The translations under genes were made by a program, and so were the position numbers. This document shows positions 1 to 11,370 of a DNA stretch of 64,000 nucleotides, piece after piece. Every line of letters begins with the position of its first letter. Positions within the stretch are counted from its first letter, which is position 1. The notes under the pieces were generated by a model that saw only the letters and a program-made list of their open reading frames with translations, had not been told where the DNA came from and did not search any database. Source of the stretch: Aquipseudomonas alcaligenes (GTDB lineage Bacteria > Pseudomonadota > Gammaproteobacteria > Pseudomonadales > Pseudomonadaceae); NCBI RefSeq assembly GCF_003205495.1, contig NZ_QJRX01000008.1, positions 186,001-250,000 on the forward strand, written 5' to 3'.

Positions 1-4417
<4,417 letters not shown>

Positions 4418-5026
4418 TCAAAGGGTGGAAAAGTCGAAATCGGCCCACAGGGCCGGAGCGAAGCCGGCCAGCGCGAGGATTTCCGCAATACGTTGGGCGA
4501 AGCCCTGGTAGCTGTGGTCGCCGCCCGGCTGGATATCCAGCGTGCAGCCCTGGTAATAGGCTTCGGCCTGGCGGTAGTCGAGGGTCTCGTCGGCCGTCTG
4601 CAGCCACACCCGGTAGCGCCGGGCGTCGCGCGGCTCGGGCACTTCCAGCTCGGCCAGAGCGGCGACGTGATCGTGGGTCAGCAGCCAGGTTTCGCCGCTG
4701 TAGTAGTTGGTCTGCAGCTCTTCCTTGCCGCCGAACAGCAGGTGCGGGCGCACCGCCGGGTTGATCAGCAGGGCATCGAGGCCATGCTGCTCGGCGAGGT
4801 AGGTGGCGTAGAAACCGCCCAGCGAACTGCCGACCAGCAGCGGCCGGCCCAGCTCGGCGATGGCCGCCTGCAGCTGGAGCATGGCCTGGCGCGGGTGATG
4901 GTGCAGGGCCGGCACGCGCAGCTGGCGGGCGAGGCCGCAGTGTTCGGCGACCCGGAGCAGCTGGCTGGCCTTGGTCGAGGCCGGCGAACTGTTGAGGCCG
5001 TGGATATAGAGGATGCTGGGAGTCAT
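4418..5026 (-). CDS. yqiA: YqiA family alpha/beta-hydrolase esterase
   Basis: A 202-residue serine esterase of the YqiA/UPF0227 family. The N-terminus SILYIHGLNSSPAST carries the oxyanion HG motif, the nucleophile elbow is LLVGSSLGGFYATYLAE (Ser about 65), and a late His lies in GGDHSYQGF. YqiA acts on short acyl and palmitoyl esters in E. coli; the natural substrate is uncertain. It lies 18 bases upstream of parE on the same strand and downstream of cpdA, the conserved cpdA–yqiA–parE order of gammaproteobacteria. Confidence 0.93.
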   Translation of the reverse strand: MTPSILYIHGLNSSPASTKASQLLRVAEHCGLARQLRVPALHHHPRQAMLQLQAAIAELGRPLLVGSSLGGFYATYLAEQHGLDALLINPAVRPHLLFGGKEELQTNYYSGETWLLTHDHVAALAELEVPEPRDARRYRVWLQTADETLDYRQAEAYYQGCTLDIQPGGDHSYQGFAQRIAEILALAGFAPALWADFDFSTL

Positions 5027-5088
5027 GGAGCGGGAGGCTACAAGCTAGGCGACGCCAGCCGCAAGCATTGACATCCGGCCGTGCGGAC

Positions 5089-5904
5089 TTAGTAGCCTTT
5101 GACGCTGTAGTCGACTTCGAAGTGGATGCCGGTGACCCGCGACACGCCGGTCTCCAGCCGCCCGTCGGCGTGCAGGCGCAGCCAGCGGTAGCCGGGTGCC
5201 GTGGTGTCGACCTGGAATTCCTCGCTGCCGGGGGCGAACTGCACACAGGTCGAGGGCGAGGCGAGCAGGCGAATGCCGCCGCGCTGCTGGTCGAACTCCT
5301 GGTGGATATGCCCCCAGAGCACTGCGCGCACCTGCGTGTGGCGCTCCAGCACGGCGAACAGGGCTTCCGGATTGCGCAGGCCGATCGGCTCCATCCAGCG
5401 GCAGCCGATGGAGACCGGGTGGTGGTGGAAGCACACCAGGTGGTGACGTTCGGGGGCTTCGCTCAGGGCGCGCTCCAGCAGCTGCAGCTGGTCCTCGGCC
5501 AGGTAGCCGGGCACGGCGCCGGGGATCGAGGAGTCGAGCAGGGTGATGCGCCAGTGGCCCAGGTCCACCACCGGCTGCAGCAGGTCGCTGCCATTGCAGG
5601 CGGCATGCATCGCCGGCAGTTCGTCATGGTTGCCGGGGAACCAGCGGGCCGGCGCGTTGAGCTGCGCACTGAGGTCGCGAAAGCGTTGGTAGGACACCAG
5701 GCTGCCGTCCTGCGAGAGGTCGCCGCTGGCGAGGATCAGGTCGATCTGCGGCTGTTCCGCCTGCACCCGCGCGATGACTTTCTCCAGGCTGTCGCGAGTG
5801 TTCATGCCCAGCAGCTTGCCGTCTTCCTCGGCAAATAGGTGACTGTCCGAGAGCTGCACCAGCAGCACCGGGCGATCGGAGGCAAGAGACGACGGGCGCG
5901 ACAA
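5089..5904 (-). CDS. cpdA: 3',5'-cyclic-AMP phosphodiesterase
   Basis: Class III phosphodiesterase of the calcineurin-like superfamily that hydrolyses cAMP and so lowers Vfr/CRP activity. All five metal-binding blocks are present: LSDSHLF, ASGDLSQDG, PGNHDE, CFHHHP and WGHIHQEF. Length is 271 residues, as expected. The start is a TTG at 5904 preceded by an AGGAG ribosome-binding site at the right distance; no ATG precedes the LSDSH motif closely enough to replace it. The upstream 95 bases hold a CRP/Vfr-like dyad and a perfect 10-bp palindrome, described separately. Confidence 0.95.
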   Translation of the reverse strand: MSRPSSLASDRPVLLVQLSDSHLFAEEDGKLLGMNTRDSLEKVIARVQAEQPQIDLILASGDLSQDGSLVSYQRFRDLSAQLNAPARWFPGNHDELPAMHAACNGSDLLQPVVDLGHWRITLLDSSIPGAVPGYLAEDQLQLLERALSEAPERHHLVCFHHHPVSIGCRWMEPIGLRNPEALFAVLERHTQVRAVLWGHIHQEFDQQRGGIRLLASPSTCVQFAPGSEEFQVDTTAPGYRWLRLHADGRLETGVSRVTGIHFEVDYSVKGY

Positions 5905-5963
5905 GGGCCAACTCCTGAACGGGTTCCCAGGATTATGGTGGGTGAAATGCGATTCGGTAAACC

Positions 5964-5984
5964 CGACAAACGTGAACCTGTCAC
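5964..5984 (-). promoter_or_regulatory. CRP/Vfr-like dyad upstream of cpdA
   Basis: Read on the minus strand, the 21 bases are AAATGTGA, a 5-base spacer, then TCACGTTT. The two arms match the CRP/Vfr consensus half-sites TGTGA and TCAC(A/G), but the spacer is 5 rather than the canonical 6. The site is about 60 bases upstream of the cpdA start. Vfr feedback on cpdA is reported in P. aeruginosa as I recall it. Whether this site binds is inference. Confidence 0.4.
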
Positions 5985-6000
5985 ATTTGCGCAGTTGTGA

Positions 6001-6447
6001 TCACAGGACGGGTATCAGCTCGTGACCGCAGGCGATGCAGTGGCTCAGCCACTCGCCGAGGAACAGGTTGAGCTGGGTCTTCTCGTCCGGCTGGTGCATG
6101 GCAGCATTGGGGTAGGGGTAGATGCCGCGGAAACGCCGGGCATTTTCCGCGCCTATCACTTCGGCCATGCGCGCGTCGTGGTAGGCGCGCACTTCCAGAC
6201 GCGGCACCGGCAGCCAGGGCAGGCTGTGCTCCTGGCGCACTTCCAGGGTGGTGGTGTAGGGGCAGTTCTCGGTGACGCGGATCAGCAGTACGCCGAGCAG
6301 CAGGTCGCCCTGGCTCAGGGCCACGCGTCGCTCGCCCTGTGCCTCGCGCATGTCCGGCAGCAGGCGCAGCAGGCGCGCGTAGTTGGCTTCGCAAGCGGCC
6401 TGCAGCTCGACCAGGTCGACCCGGTAGCGCTCGCGCAGCAGGTTCAT
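6001..6447 (-). CDS. yqiB: YqiB family protein (DUF1249)
   Basis: A 148-residue cytoplasmic protein with the DUF1249 pattern: ERYRVDLVELQAACEANYARL at the N-terminus, VTENCPYTTTLEV in the middle, EVRAYHDARMAEVIG, then PNAAMHQPDEKTQLN. The function is unknown; the family is consistently linked to nudF and cpdA. The start is ATG at 6447, overlapping the nudF stop (ATGA). Confidence 0.9.
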   Translation of the reverse strand: MNLLRERYRVDLVELQAACEANYARLLRLLPDMREAQGERRVALSQGDLLLGVLLIRVTENCPYTTTLEVRQEHSLPWLPVPRLEVRAYHDARMAEVIGAENARRFRGIYPYPNAAMHQPDEKTQLNLFLGEWLSHCIACGHELIPVL

Positions 6448-7043
6448 GACCACAGTCCTCGCACTTCGGCGCGGTTCAGCGCCAGCCACTGCAGGGCGAT
6501 GATGCTGGCGGCGTTGTCGATACGGCCGTCCTTCACCGCCTGCAGGGCGTCCTCCAGCGGCCAGACATGCACGCGGATGTCCTCGCCTTCCTCGGCCAGG
6601 CCGTGCACGCCGCCGACGCCCAGGCTGTCGCAGCGGCCGACATAGAGGTGCACGCGCTCGTCCGAGCCGCCAGGGGAGGGATAGTACTGGGTGATCGGCC
6701 ACAGCGCGGTCAGCTGCAGGCCGGCTTCTTCCTCGGCTTCGCGGTGGGCGACGTCCTCGGGCTGCTCGCCCGGGTCGATCAGGCCGGCCACCAGCTCCAG
6801 CAGCCAGGGGTTGCTGCTCTTGTCCAGGGCACCGACGCGGAACTGCTCCACCAGCACCACGGCGTCGCGCTGCGGGTCATAGGGCAGCACGCAGACCGCA
6901 TCGTGGCGCACGAACAGTTCGCGACTCAGCTGCGGGCCCATGCCGCCGGCGAACTGGCGATGGCGCAGGTGCAGGCGGTCCAGGCGGTAGAAGCCCTGAA
7001 AGCAGGTCTCCCGCTGGATCAGCTCGACATCGGCCTGTGACAT
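6444..7043 (-). CDS. nudF: ADP-ribose pyrophosphatase (Nudix hydrolase)
   Basis: A 199-residue Nudix enzyme that cleaves ADP-ribose to AMP and ribose 5-phosphate. The Nudix box GLIDPGEQPEDVAHREAEEE is intact at about residues 86–108 (G-x5-E-x7-RE-x-x-EE-x-G). The downstream PSPGGSDERVHLYVG segment is characteristic of the ADP-ribose pyrophosphatase branch. It is first in the nudF–yqiB pair and is divergent from the PAS gene at 7300. Confidence 0.95.
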   Translation of the reverse strand: MSQADVELIQRETCFQGFYRLDRLHLRHRQFAGGMGPQLSRELFVRHDAVCVLPYDPQRDAVVLVEQFRVGALDKSSNPWLLELVAGLIDPGEQPEDVAHREAEEEAGLQLTALWPITQYYPSPGGSDERVHLYVGRCDSLGVGGVHGLAEEGEDIRVHVWPLEDALQAVKDGRIDNAASIIALQWLALNRAEVRGLWS

Positions 7044-7223
7044 GTATCCCCCTCGTGTATCGCAGCGGGGCCCGCGCCCCGTGTCGGTAATGGTACTGAA
7101 TGTGCGCGCCGCGCTGGTGCTTTGGCAAGCTGGCGAAACGCCTGCGGCACTGGAGGTTCGCCGGCTTCCTGCTTAATGGCCGCAACATGGCGGCAGATAT
7201 GCCGAATTGCCGGGCATTTCGCA

Positions 7224-7264
7224 GATGAAAGCCTTTTTCATCGGGTGTCGCCGAGTATACTCGG
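7224..7264. promoter_or_regulatory. Hairpin and perfect palindrome in the nudF / PAS-gene divergent region
   Basis: Two adjacent dyads lie in the 256-base divergent interval: GATGAAA … TTTCATC (7224–7242) and the perfect 14-bp palindrome CCGAGTATACTCGG (7251–7264), 36 bases before the PAS gene start. They could be an operator or a leader structure. No clear sigma-70 hexamer pair was assigned. Confidence 0.35.
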
Positions 7265-7299
7265 AGCGGCCCATGGCGACTTCAACAGGGAGGTGTGGA

Positions 7300-8178
7300 A
7301 TGCGCGCTGCCGAGCTGATCGATCTGCTCAAGCAATACGATCCGGACACGGATATCCCGGTGGCCTATACCGACGCCGAGTTCGGTGCGCAGCCCGGGCT
7401 GCAGGTCGCCAGCTGCTATAGCACCGGCGACACGCGCTGCTACCAGAACCTGGTGGAGCAGGCTCAGGAAGGACTGGTAGTGCTCGATCCCTTCGGCCGC
7501 GTCACCTACATGAACCCCTTCATGCAGCAGTTCCTCGGCTATGCCCCGACCGAGGTGCTGGGCCGGCCGCTGGCCCAGGTGATCAGTGCCGACCTGGTCG
7601 AGGTGGTGTTGATGCAGCGCCGCCAGGGGCCCTCTGCCGAGCGCTATCCGATGCGTATCCAGGCCGGTGATGGGCAAGTGCGCTGGGTGCAGATGAGCGC
7701 CGCCCCCATCCCGAGCGCCGACGGCAGCGATCGCGGCAGCCTGCTGACCATCACCGACATTTCCCACCGCGAGAGCCATGCCGACAAGCTCGGCGACCAG
7801 GAGAGCCTGGGGCAGAAGGTCTGGCGCATCTCCGAGCAGCTGGACAGCCTCAGGTCCCTGCGCATGAACCTGCTGGCCGAGCTCGCGGCCCTGCAGGATT
7901 CGCCGCGCATCGCCGCCACGCCATACTGGCATCAGCAGCGCTATCTCTATCTGGTGCGTCCGCAGAAGGATGGCAAGCGCGTGCGCGAGTACATCGGCGC
8001 GCAGCCCGAACGGATCAACGAGGCGCTGGCCGCCGTTCGCCGCGAGCAGCGCTACCAGGAGGTATGCCGCGAACTGCAGGACATGGAGGAGAAGATCCGT
8101 ACTTCCACCTTCAAGCTCGACAGCTTTCTCTGGGAGCTGGCCAGGGTGCCGCAGGATCTGCACAAACTGGTGAGCTAG
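7300..8178 (+). CDS. PAS domain protein with C-terminal coiled-coil region
   Basis: A 292-residue soluble protein. A PAS domain occupies about residues 50–160: LVEQAQEGLVVLDPFGRVTY, then FLGYAPTEVLGRPL, and a C-terminal PAC-like strand GSLLTITDISHRE. After it come helical segments (about 165–200 and 240–285) and a small unit WHQQRYLYLVRPQKDGKRVR that I cannot assign. No kinase, GGDEF, EAL or HTH output domain is visible. The start at 7300 is chosen because AGGGAGGTG lies just upstream. In-frame starts at 7207 and 7273 lack a ribosome-binding site. A terminator follows the gene, so it is probably not in the next operon. Confidence 0.75.
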   Translation: MRAAELIDLLKQYDPDTDIPVAYTDAEFGAQPGLQVASCYSTGDTRCYQNLVEQAQEGLVVLDPFGRVTYMNPFMQQFLGYAPTEVLGRPLAQVISADLVEVVLMQRRQGPSAERYPMRIQAGDGQVRWVQMSAAPIPSADGSDRGSLLTITDISHRESHADKLGDQESLGQKVWRISEQLDSLRSLRMNLLAELAALQDSPRIAATPYWHQQRYLYLVRPQKDGKRVREYIGAQPERINEALAAVRREQRYQEVCRELQDMEEKIRTSTFKLDSFLWELARVPQDLHKLVS

Positions 8179-8216
8179 AGCCTCGCGAGCGACTTTTTCG
8201 ATGACAGTTGCATGAC

Positions 8217-8246
8217 CGACCGCCCCATTACGGGGCGGTCGTCGTT
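8217..8246 (+). terminator. Hairpin terminator after the PAS gene
   Basis: A 9–10-bp GC-rich stem (CGACCGCCCC / GGGGCGGTCG) with loop ATTAC, followed by a short T-containing stretch. It separates the PAS gene from the downstream biosynthesis/export cluster. Confidence 0.7.
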
Positions 8247-8254
8247 TGTGGGCG

Positions 8255-8330
8255 TCAAATCTCTGTGATCACATATAAAATGTCTATATAAAACAATATC
8301 TTGCGTCATTTATTGGTTAATGACAGCGAG
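8255..8330 (+). promoter_or_regulatory. AT-rich control region of the ThiF/RND cluster
   Basis: This interval is strikingly AT-rich in an otherwise GC-rich window. It holds the palindrome TGTGATCACA (8264–8273), two copies of ATATAAAA 13 bases apart, and an inverted repeat GTCATT-N8-AATGAC (8305–8324). The latter has the size of a TetR- or MarR-type operator. It lies 75–150 bases before the first gene of the cluster and is the natural place for its promoter. Exact −35/−10 boxes were not assigned. Confidence 0.5.
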
Positions 8331-8404
8331 CTCCCATTGGTCCTTGTTGTGCCATTAAAACGCTGAATAGGATGCCCGCCTTCCCATTCAGCAGGACGCA
8401 ACCC

Positions 8405-10153
8405 ATGACCCATCCACAGCCTCCCCTGGATCACGACCAGTTCTACCGCGAACTCACCCTGCGCAATGCCGGGTTCATCAGCAGCGACGACCAGTGCGGC
8501 CTGCGCGAGGCGGTAATTCTCATCGCCGGCTGCGGTTCCACCGGCGGCAGCGTGATCGAGCTCCTGGTGCGCAGTGGCGCCGAACACCTGATCCTCGCCG
8601 ACAACGGCAGCTACGAGCTGAACAACGCCAACCGGCAGAACATGGTGGCTAGCGACGTCGGTCGGGCCAAGGTCGAGGTATTCGCCGAGCGCGTGCGGCA
8701 GATCAACCCCTATATCAAGCTGGAGCTGCACGGCCATGGCGTCACCCCGGACAACGTCGAGGCCATGGTCGCCCAGGCCGACGTGGTGGTGGACGCCATC
8801 GACGTCACCGGCCGCGCCGGCCTGGAGATGAAGTTCCTCCTGCACCGCATCTGCCAGCGCCAGTACAAGCCGGTGGTCTGCGGCTACGACATGGCCGCCG
8901 CGCAGTACATTCCGGTGTTCGACTACCGCAACCCGGACCTGCAGGTGCTGGACAACCAGCTGAGCGCCGAGCAGGTGGCCACCCTCGATCCGATGCAGGC
9001 CTGCAGCTTCCTGGTGCCGGTGGAATGCGTGCCGCTGGAGATGTACGCCGAGCTCGACCGCCACTTGGCCGGCAAGGACTACACCTCGCAGCTGGGTATC
9101 GCCGCCCACCTGTTCGGCACCCTGGCCACCGCGCTGGTGCTCGACCTGGTCAATGGCCGCCCGGTGCGCGACGCCATCTATGTCGACGTCTGGGAACTGA
9201 CCCGGCGCCGCGACGCCCAGGCCGAACGCGAGCACCAGCATCAGCTGGAGCAGGGGCGACAGGCCCTGGCGCAGTGGCGCCAGCTGCCGCCGGAGCGACC
9301 CGATGCGTTCTTCCTCGAACGCTCGGTGAAGCACTACCAGGCGCCACTGCTGGCCGGCCTGCAGGGCTACCAGCAGTTCTGCATCGACCGCCGCGCCGGC
9401 ATCGCCACCTACGCCATTCCCAACTACCAGCTGGACAACAAGCTGACCCGCCAGCTGCTGCGCTTTGCCTTCGTCCATTACGCCAAGGTCGGTTTCATCA
9501 ACCCGCAGGTGGCGGCGCTGCGCCAACTGCATGCCGAGCCGCTGGAGCACCTGGCCCAGGAGGACGTGCATATCGTCCTGGTGCGCGACAGCGATCAGCA
9601 GCTGCTGGCCTATTCCACCCTCAAGGCGCCGATCGCCCGCGGCAAGCGCTTCGACGACGAGCAGCGCCCGGCCTTCGGCGTGGAGACCGCCTTCGGTCGC
9701 GACCTCTACGCGCAGATCGGCGAGCTGCAGGACCTGCCGGTGGAACAAGTGCGCGAGATCGGCCGGGTGACCAAGGCCCAGGTCGGCGACCCGGTGCTCG
9801 AGGCCAAGGCCGGCATGCTCCTGCTCAGCGCCTACGGCCGCCTGCTGTGCCGCGCCGACAGTGGTGTGGCGGCGATGGTCGGCGACGGCGAACGCCAGGT
9901 GACCCTGCGCAACCTCAGCTTCTTCGGCTTCCGCCCGCAGATCATGCCGGCGCGTACCGCCTGCATCCCCGCCGAACACCTCTACGCCAACCGCTACCAG
10001 GGCCGCGAGGTGCATCCCTTCTGGCTGCGCCTGGATGCCATCGACCACGAGCGGGTGGCGCAGATCGAGGCGCTGATCGAGCTCGAGGGCGACGAATTCC
10101 TTTCCCGGCTGCGCGACGCCAAGCAGCAGAACACCCTGCACATAGGAGCATGA
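8405..10153 (+). CDS. ThiF/E1-like adenylyltransferase fused to a GNAT-like (FeeM/LuxI-type) acyltransferase domain
   Basis: A 582-residue two-domain protein. Residues ~30–270 are an E1/ThiF Rossmann fold: nucleotide loop AGCGSTGG (~40–47), ribose-binding Asp in ILADNGSYE, the NNANRQN signature, Lys in GRAKVEV and the acidic VVVDAIDVTG. E1-type enzymes adenylate a carboxyl group with ATP; the CxxC zinc pairs of many ThiF/MoeB proteins are not seen. Residues ~320–560 resemble N-acyltransferases of the GNAT/autoinducer-synthase fold (YAKVGFINP, REIGRVTKAQ, LLLSAYGRLLC), an assignment made from pattern only. The ATG at 8405 has AGGA upstream; the in-frame ATG at 8372 has none. It heads the six-gene cluster to 16771. 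Confidence 0.7.
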   Translation: MTHPQPPLDHDQFYRELTLRNAGFISSDDQCGLREAVILIAGCGSTGGSVIELLVRSGAEHLILADNGSYELNNANRQNMVASDVGRAKVEVFAERVRQINPYIKLELHGHGVTPDNVEAMVAQADVVVDAIDVTGRAGLEMKFLLHRICQRQYKPVVCGYDMAAAQYIPVFDYRNPDLQVLDNQLSAEQVATLDPMQACSFLVPVECVPLEMYAELDRHLAGKDYTSQLGIAAHLFGTLATALVLDLVNGRPVRDAIYVDVWELTRRRDAQAEREHQHQLEQGRQALAQWRQLPPERPDAFFLERSVKHYQAPLLAGLQGYQQFCIDRRAGIATYAIPNYQLDNKLTRQLLRFAFVHYAKVGFINPQVAALRQLHAEPLEHLAQEDVHIVLVRDSDQQLLAYSTLKAPIARGKRFDDEQRPAFGVETAFGRDLYAQIGELQDLPVEQVREIGRVTKAQVGDPVLEAKAGMLLLSAYGRLLCRADSGVAAMVGDGERQVTLRNLSFFGFRPQIMPARTACIPAEHLYANRYQGREVHPFWLRLDAIDHERVAQIEALIELEGDEFLSRLRDAKQQNTLHIGA

Positions 10154-10155
10154 AC

Positions 10156-11370
10156 ATGAACGGTATCTGGAACGAACAACAGCAGGCGATTCGCGAACAC
10201 TACCTGCGGGTCGGCCGCGAACTGGTGCGCCCGACCTCGGCCCAGCGTGACCAGGAACTGGGTTTCGACCGCGAGCTGTGGCGCGCCCTGGGCAGCAGTG
10301 GCCTGTTCGGCGTACACATGCCCGAGCGCTTCGGCGGCCAGGGCCTCGGCGTGTGGGAATTCTCCGCGGCGCTGGAGGGTTTCTCCGAGGGCTGCCAGGA
10401 CATGGGCGTGCTGGTCTCCTTTGTCGCACAGGTGGCGCTGGTGCAGGCCGCGCTGCTCAGCTACGGCAGCGAGACGCAGCTGCAGCGCTGGCTGCCGCCG
10501 CTGATCAGCGGCGAGAATATCGGTTGTTTCGCCATCACCGAGCAGGGTTGCGGCTCCGACGTGCGCTCGCTGAAACTGGCGGCCAGTCGCGATGGTGCTG
10601 GCTACCGTCTCAACGGCATGAAGTGGAACATCACCAACGCTCCGGTGGCGGACATCTGCATGACCTTCGCCCGTCTCGAGGAGGCCGGCCCCAACGCCAT
10701 CTCCTGCTTCATCACCGAGACGGCCGCCCCCGGCCTGGTGCAGTCCGCGCCGTTCGAGCTGATGGGCAACCGCGGCACACCGATCGGCAGCCTGACCTTC
10801 AATGACGTGGCGCTGGACGCCGACAGCCTGGTCGGCAGCGAAGGCCAGGGCCTGCGCGTGCTGTACTTCGGCTTCCTGGTCGAGCGCATCTTCACCGGTG
10901 TGTCCATCGTCGGCTGCATGCAGCCGGTGATCGACGAGTGCCTGCAGTACAGCCTCAAGCGCGAGGCCTTCGGCCGGCCGATCAGCGACAACCAGTACGT
11001 ACAGGGTCACATCGTGCAGGCCTACACCCAGCTGGAGCTGCTGCGCAGCGTGGTGGTGCGTGGTCTCGCCGCCCTGGAGCAAGGCCGCGACTGCTCGACC
11101 CTGGCCTCGATCATCAAGATGCTGGCCAGCGAGGCGATGCACGAGGCCTGCCTGAATGCCATGCGCATCCACGGCAACTACGGCTACCGCCGCGACTTCC
11201 ACTTCGAGCGTCTGCTGCGTGATTCCATCGGCCTGTTCTTCGCCGGCGGCACCAGCGAGATCCACAAGACGGTGATCTGGGCCAACCTGGTGGCCGAGGC
11301 GCAGAACCGCAGCAAGGCCAAGGACGACCTGCGCCTGGACGCCTATACCGGCGCAGGAGCCGCCGCATGA
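10156..11370 (+). CDS. Acyl-CoA dehydrogenase family flavoprotein
   Basis: A 404-residue FAD enzyme expected to oxidise an acyl thioester to the 2,3-enoyl form. Family blocks are CFAITEQGCGSDVRSLK, NGMKWNITNAPVAD, KREAFGRPISDNQ, IHGNYGYRRDFHFERLLRD and GGTSEIHK. The usual C-terminal catalytic Glu (YEGT in medium-chain enzymes) is replaced by AGGT. A Glu at residue 243 (LVERIFTG) aligns with the helix-G base of isovaleryl- and long-chain enzymes. Start: ATG triplets occur at 10150 and 10156. AGGAG at 10144–10148 is one base from the first and seven from the second, favouring 10156. No electron-transfer partner or carrier protein is nearby. Confidence 0.88.
   Translation: MNGIWNEQQQAIREHYLRVGRELVRPTSAQRDQELGFDRELWRALGSSGLFGVHMPERFGGQGLGVWEFSAALEGFSEGCQDMGVLVSFVAQVALVQAALLSYGSETQLQRWLPPLISGENIGCFAITEQGCGSDVRSLKLAASRDGAGYRLNGMKWNITNAPVADICMTFARLEEAGPNAISCFITETAAPGLVQSAPFELMGNRGTPIGSLTFNDVALDADSLVGSEGQGLRVLYFGFLVERIFTGVSIVGCMQPVIDECLQYSLKREAFGRPISDNQYVQGHIVQAYTQLELLRSVVVRGLAALEQGRDCSTLASIIKMLASEAMHEACLNAMRIHGNYGYRRDFHFERLLRDSIGLFFAGGTSEIHKTVIWANLVAEAQNRSKAKDDLRLDAYTGAGAAA

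Noticed and set aside
8306-10429. Long minus-strand open frame (over 700 codons) opposite the ThiF fusion gene
   Set aside because: It is antisense to a gene with clear domain motifs, crosses into the next gene, has His/Gln/Val-rich low-sense translation and no ribosome-binding site. It is a GC-bias shadow.
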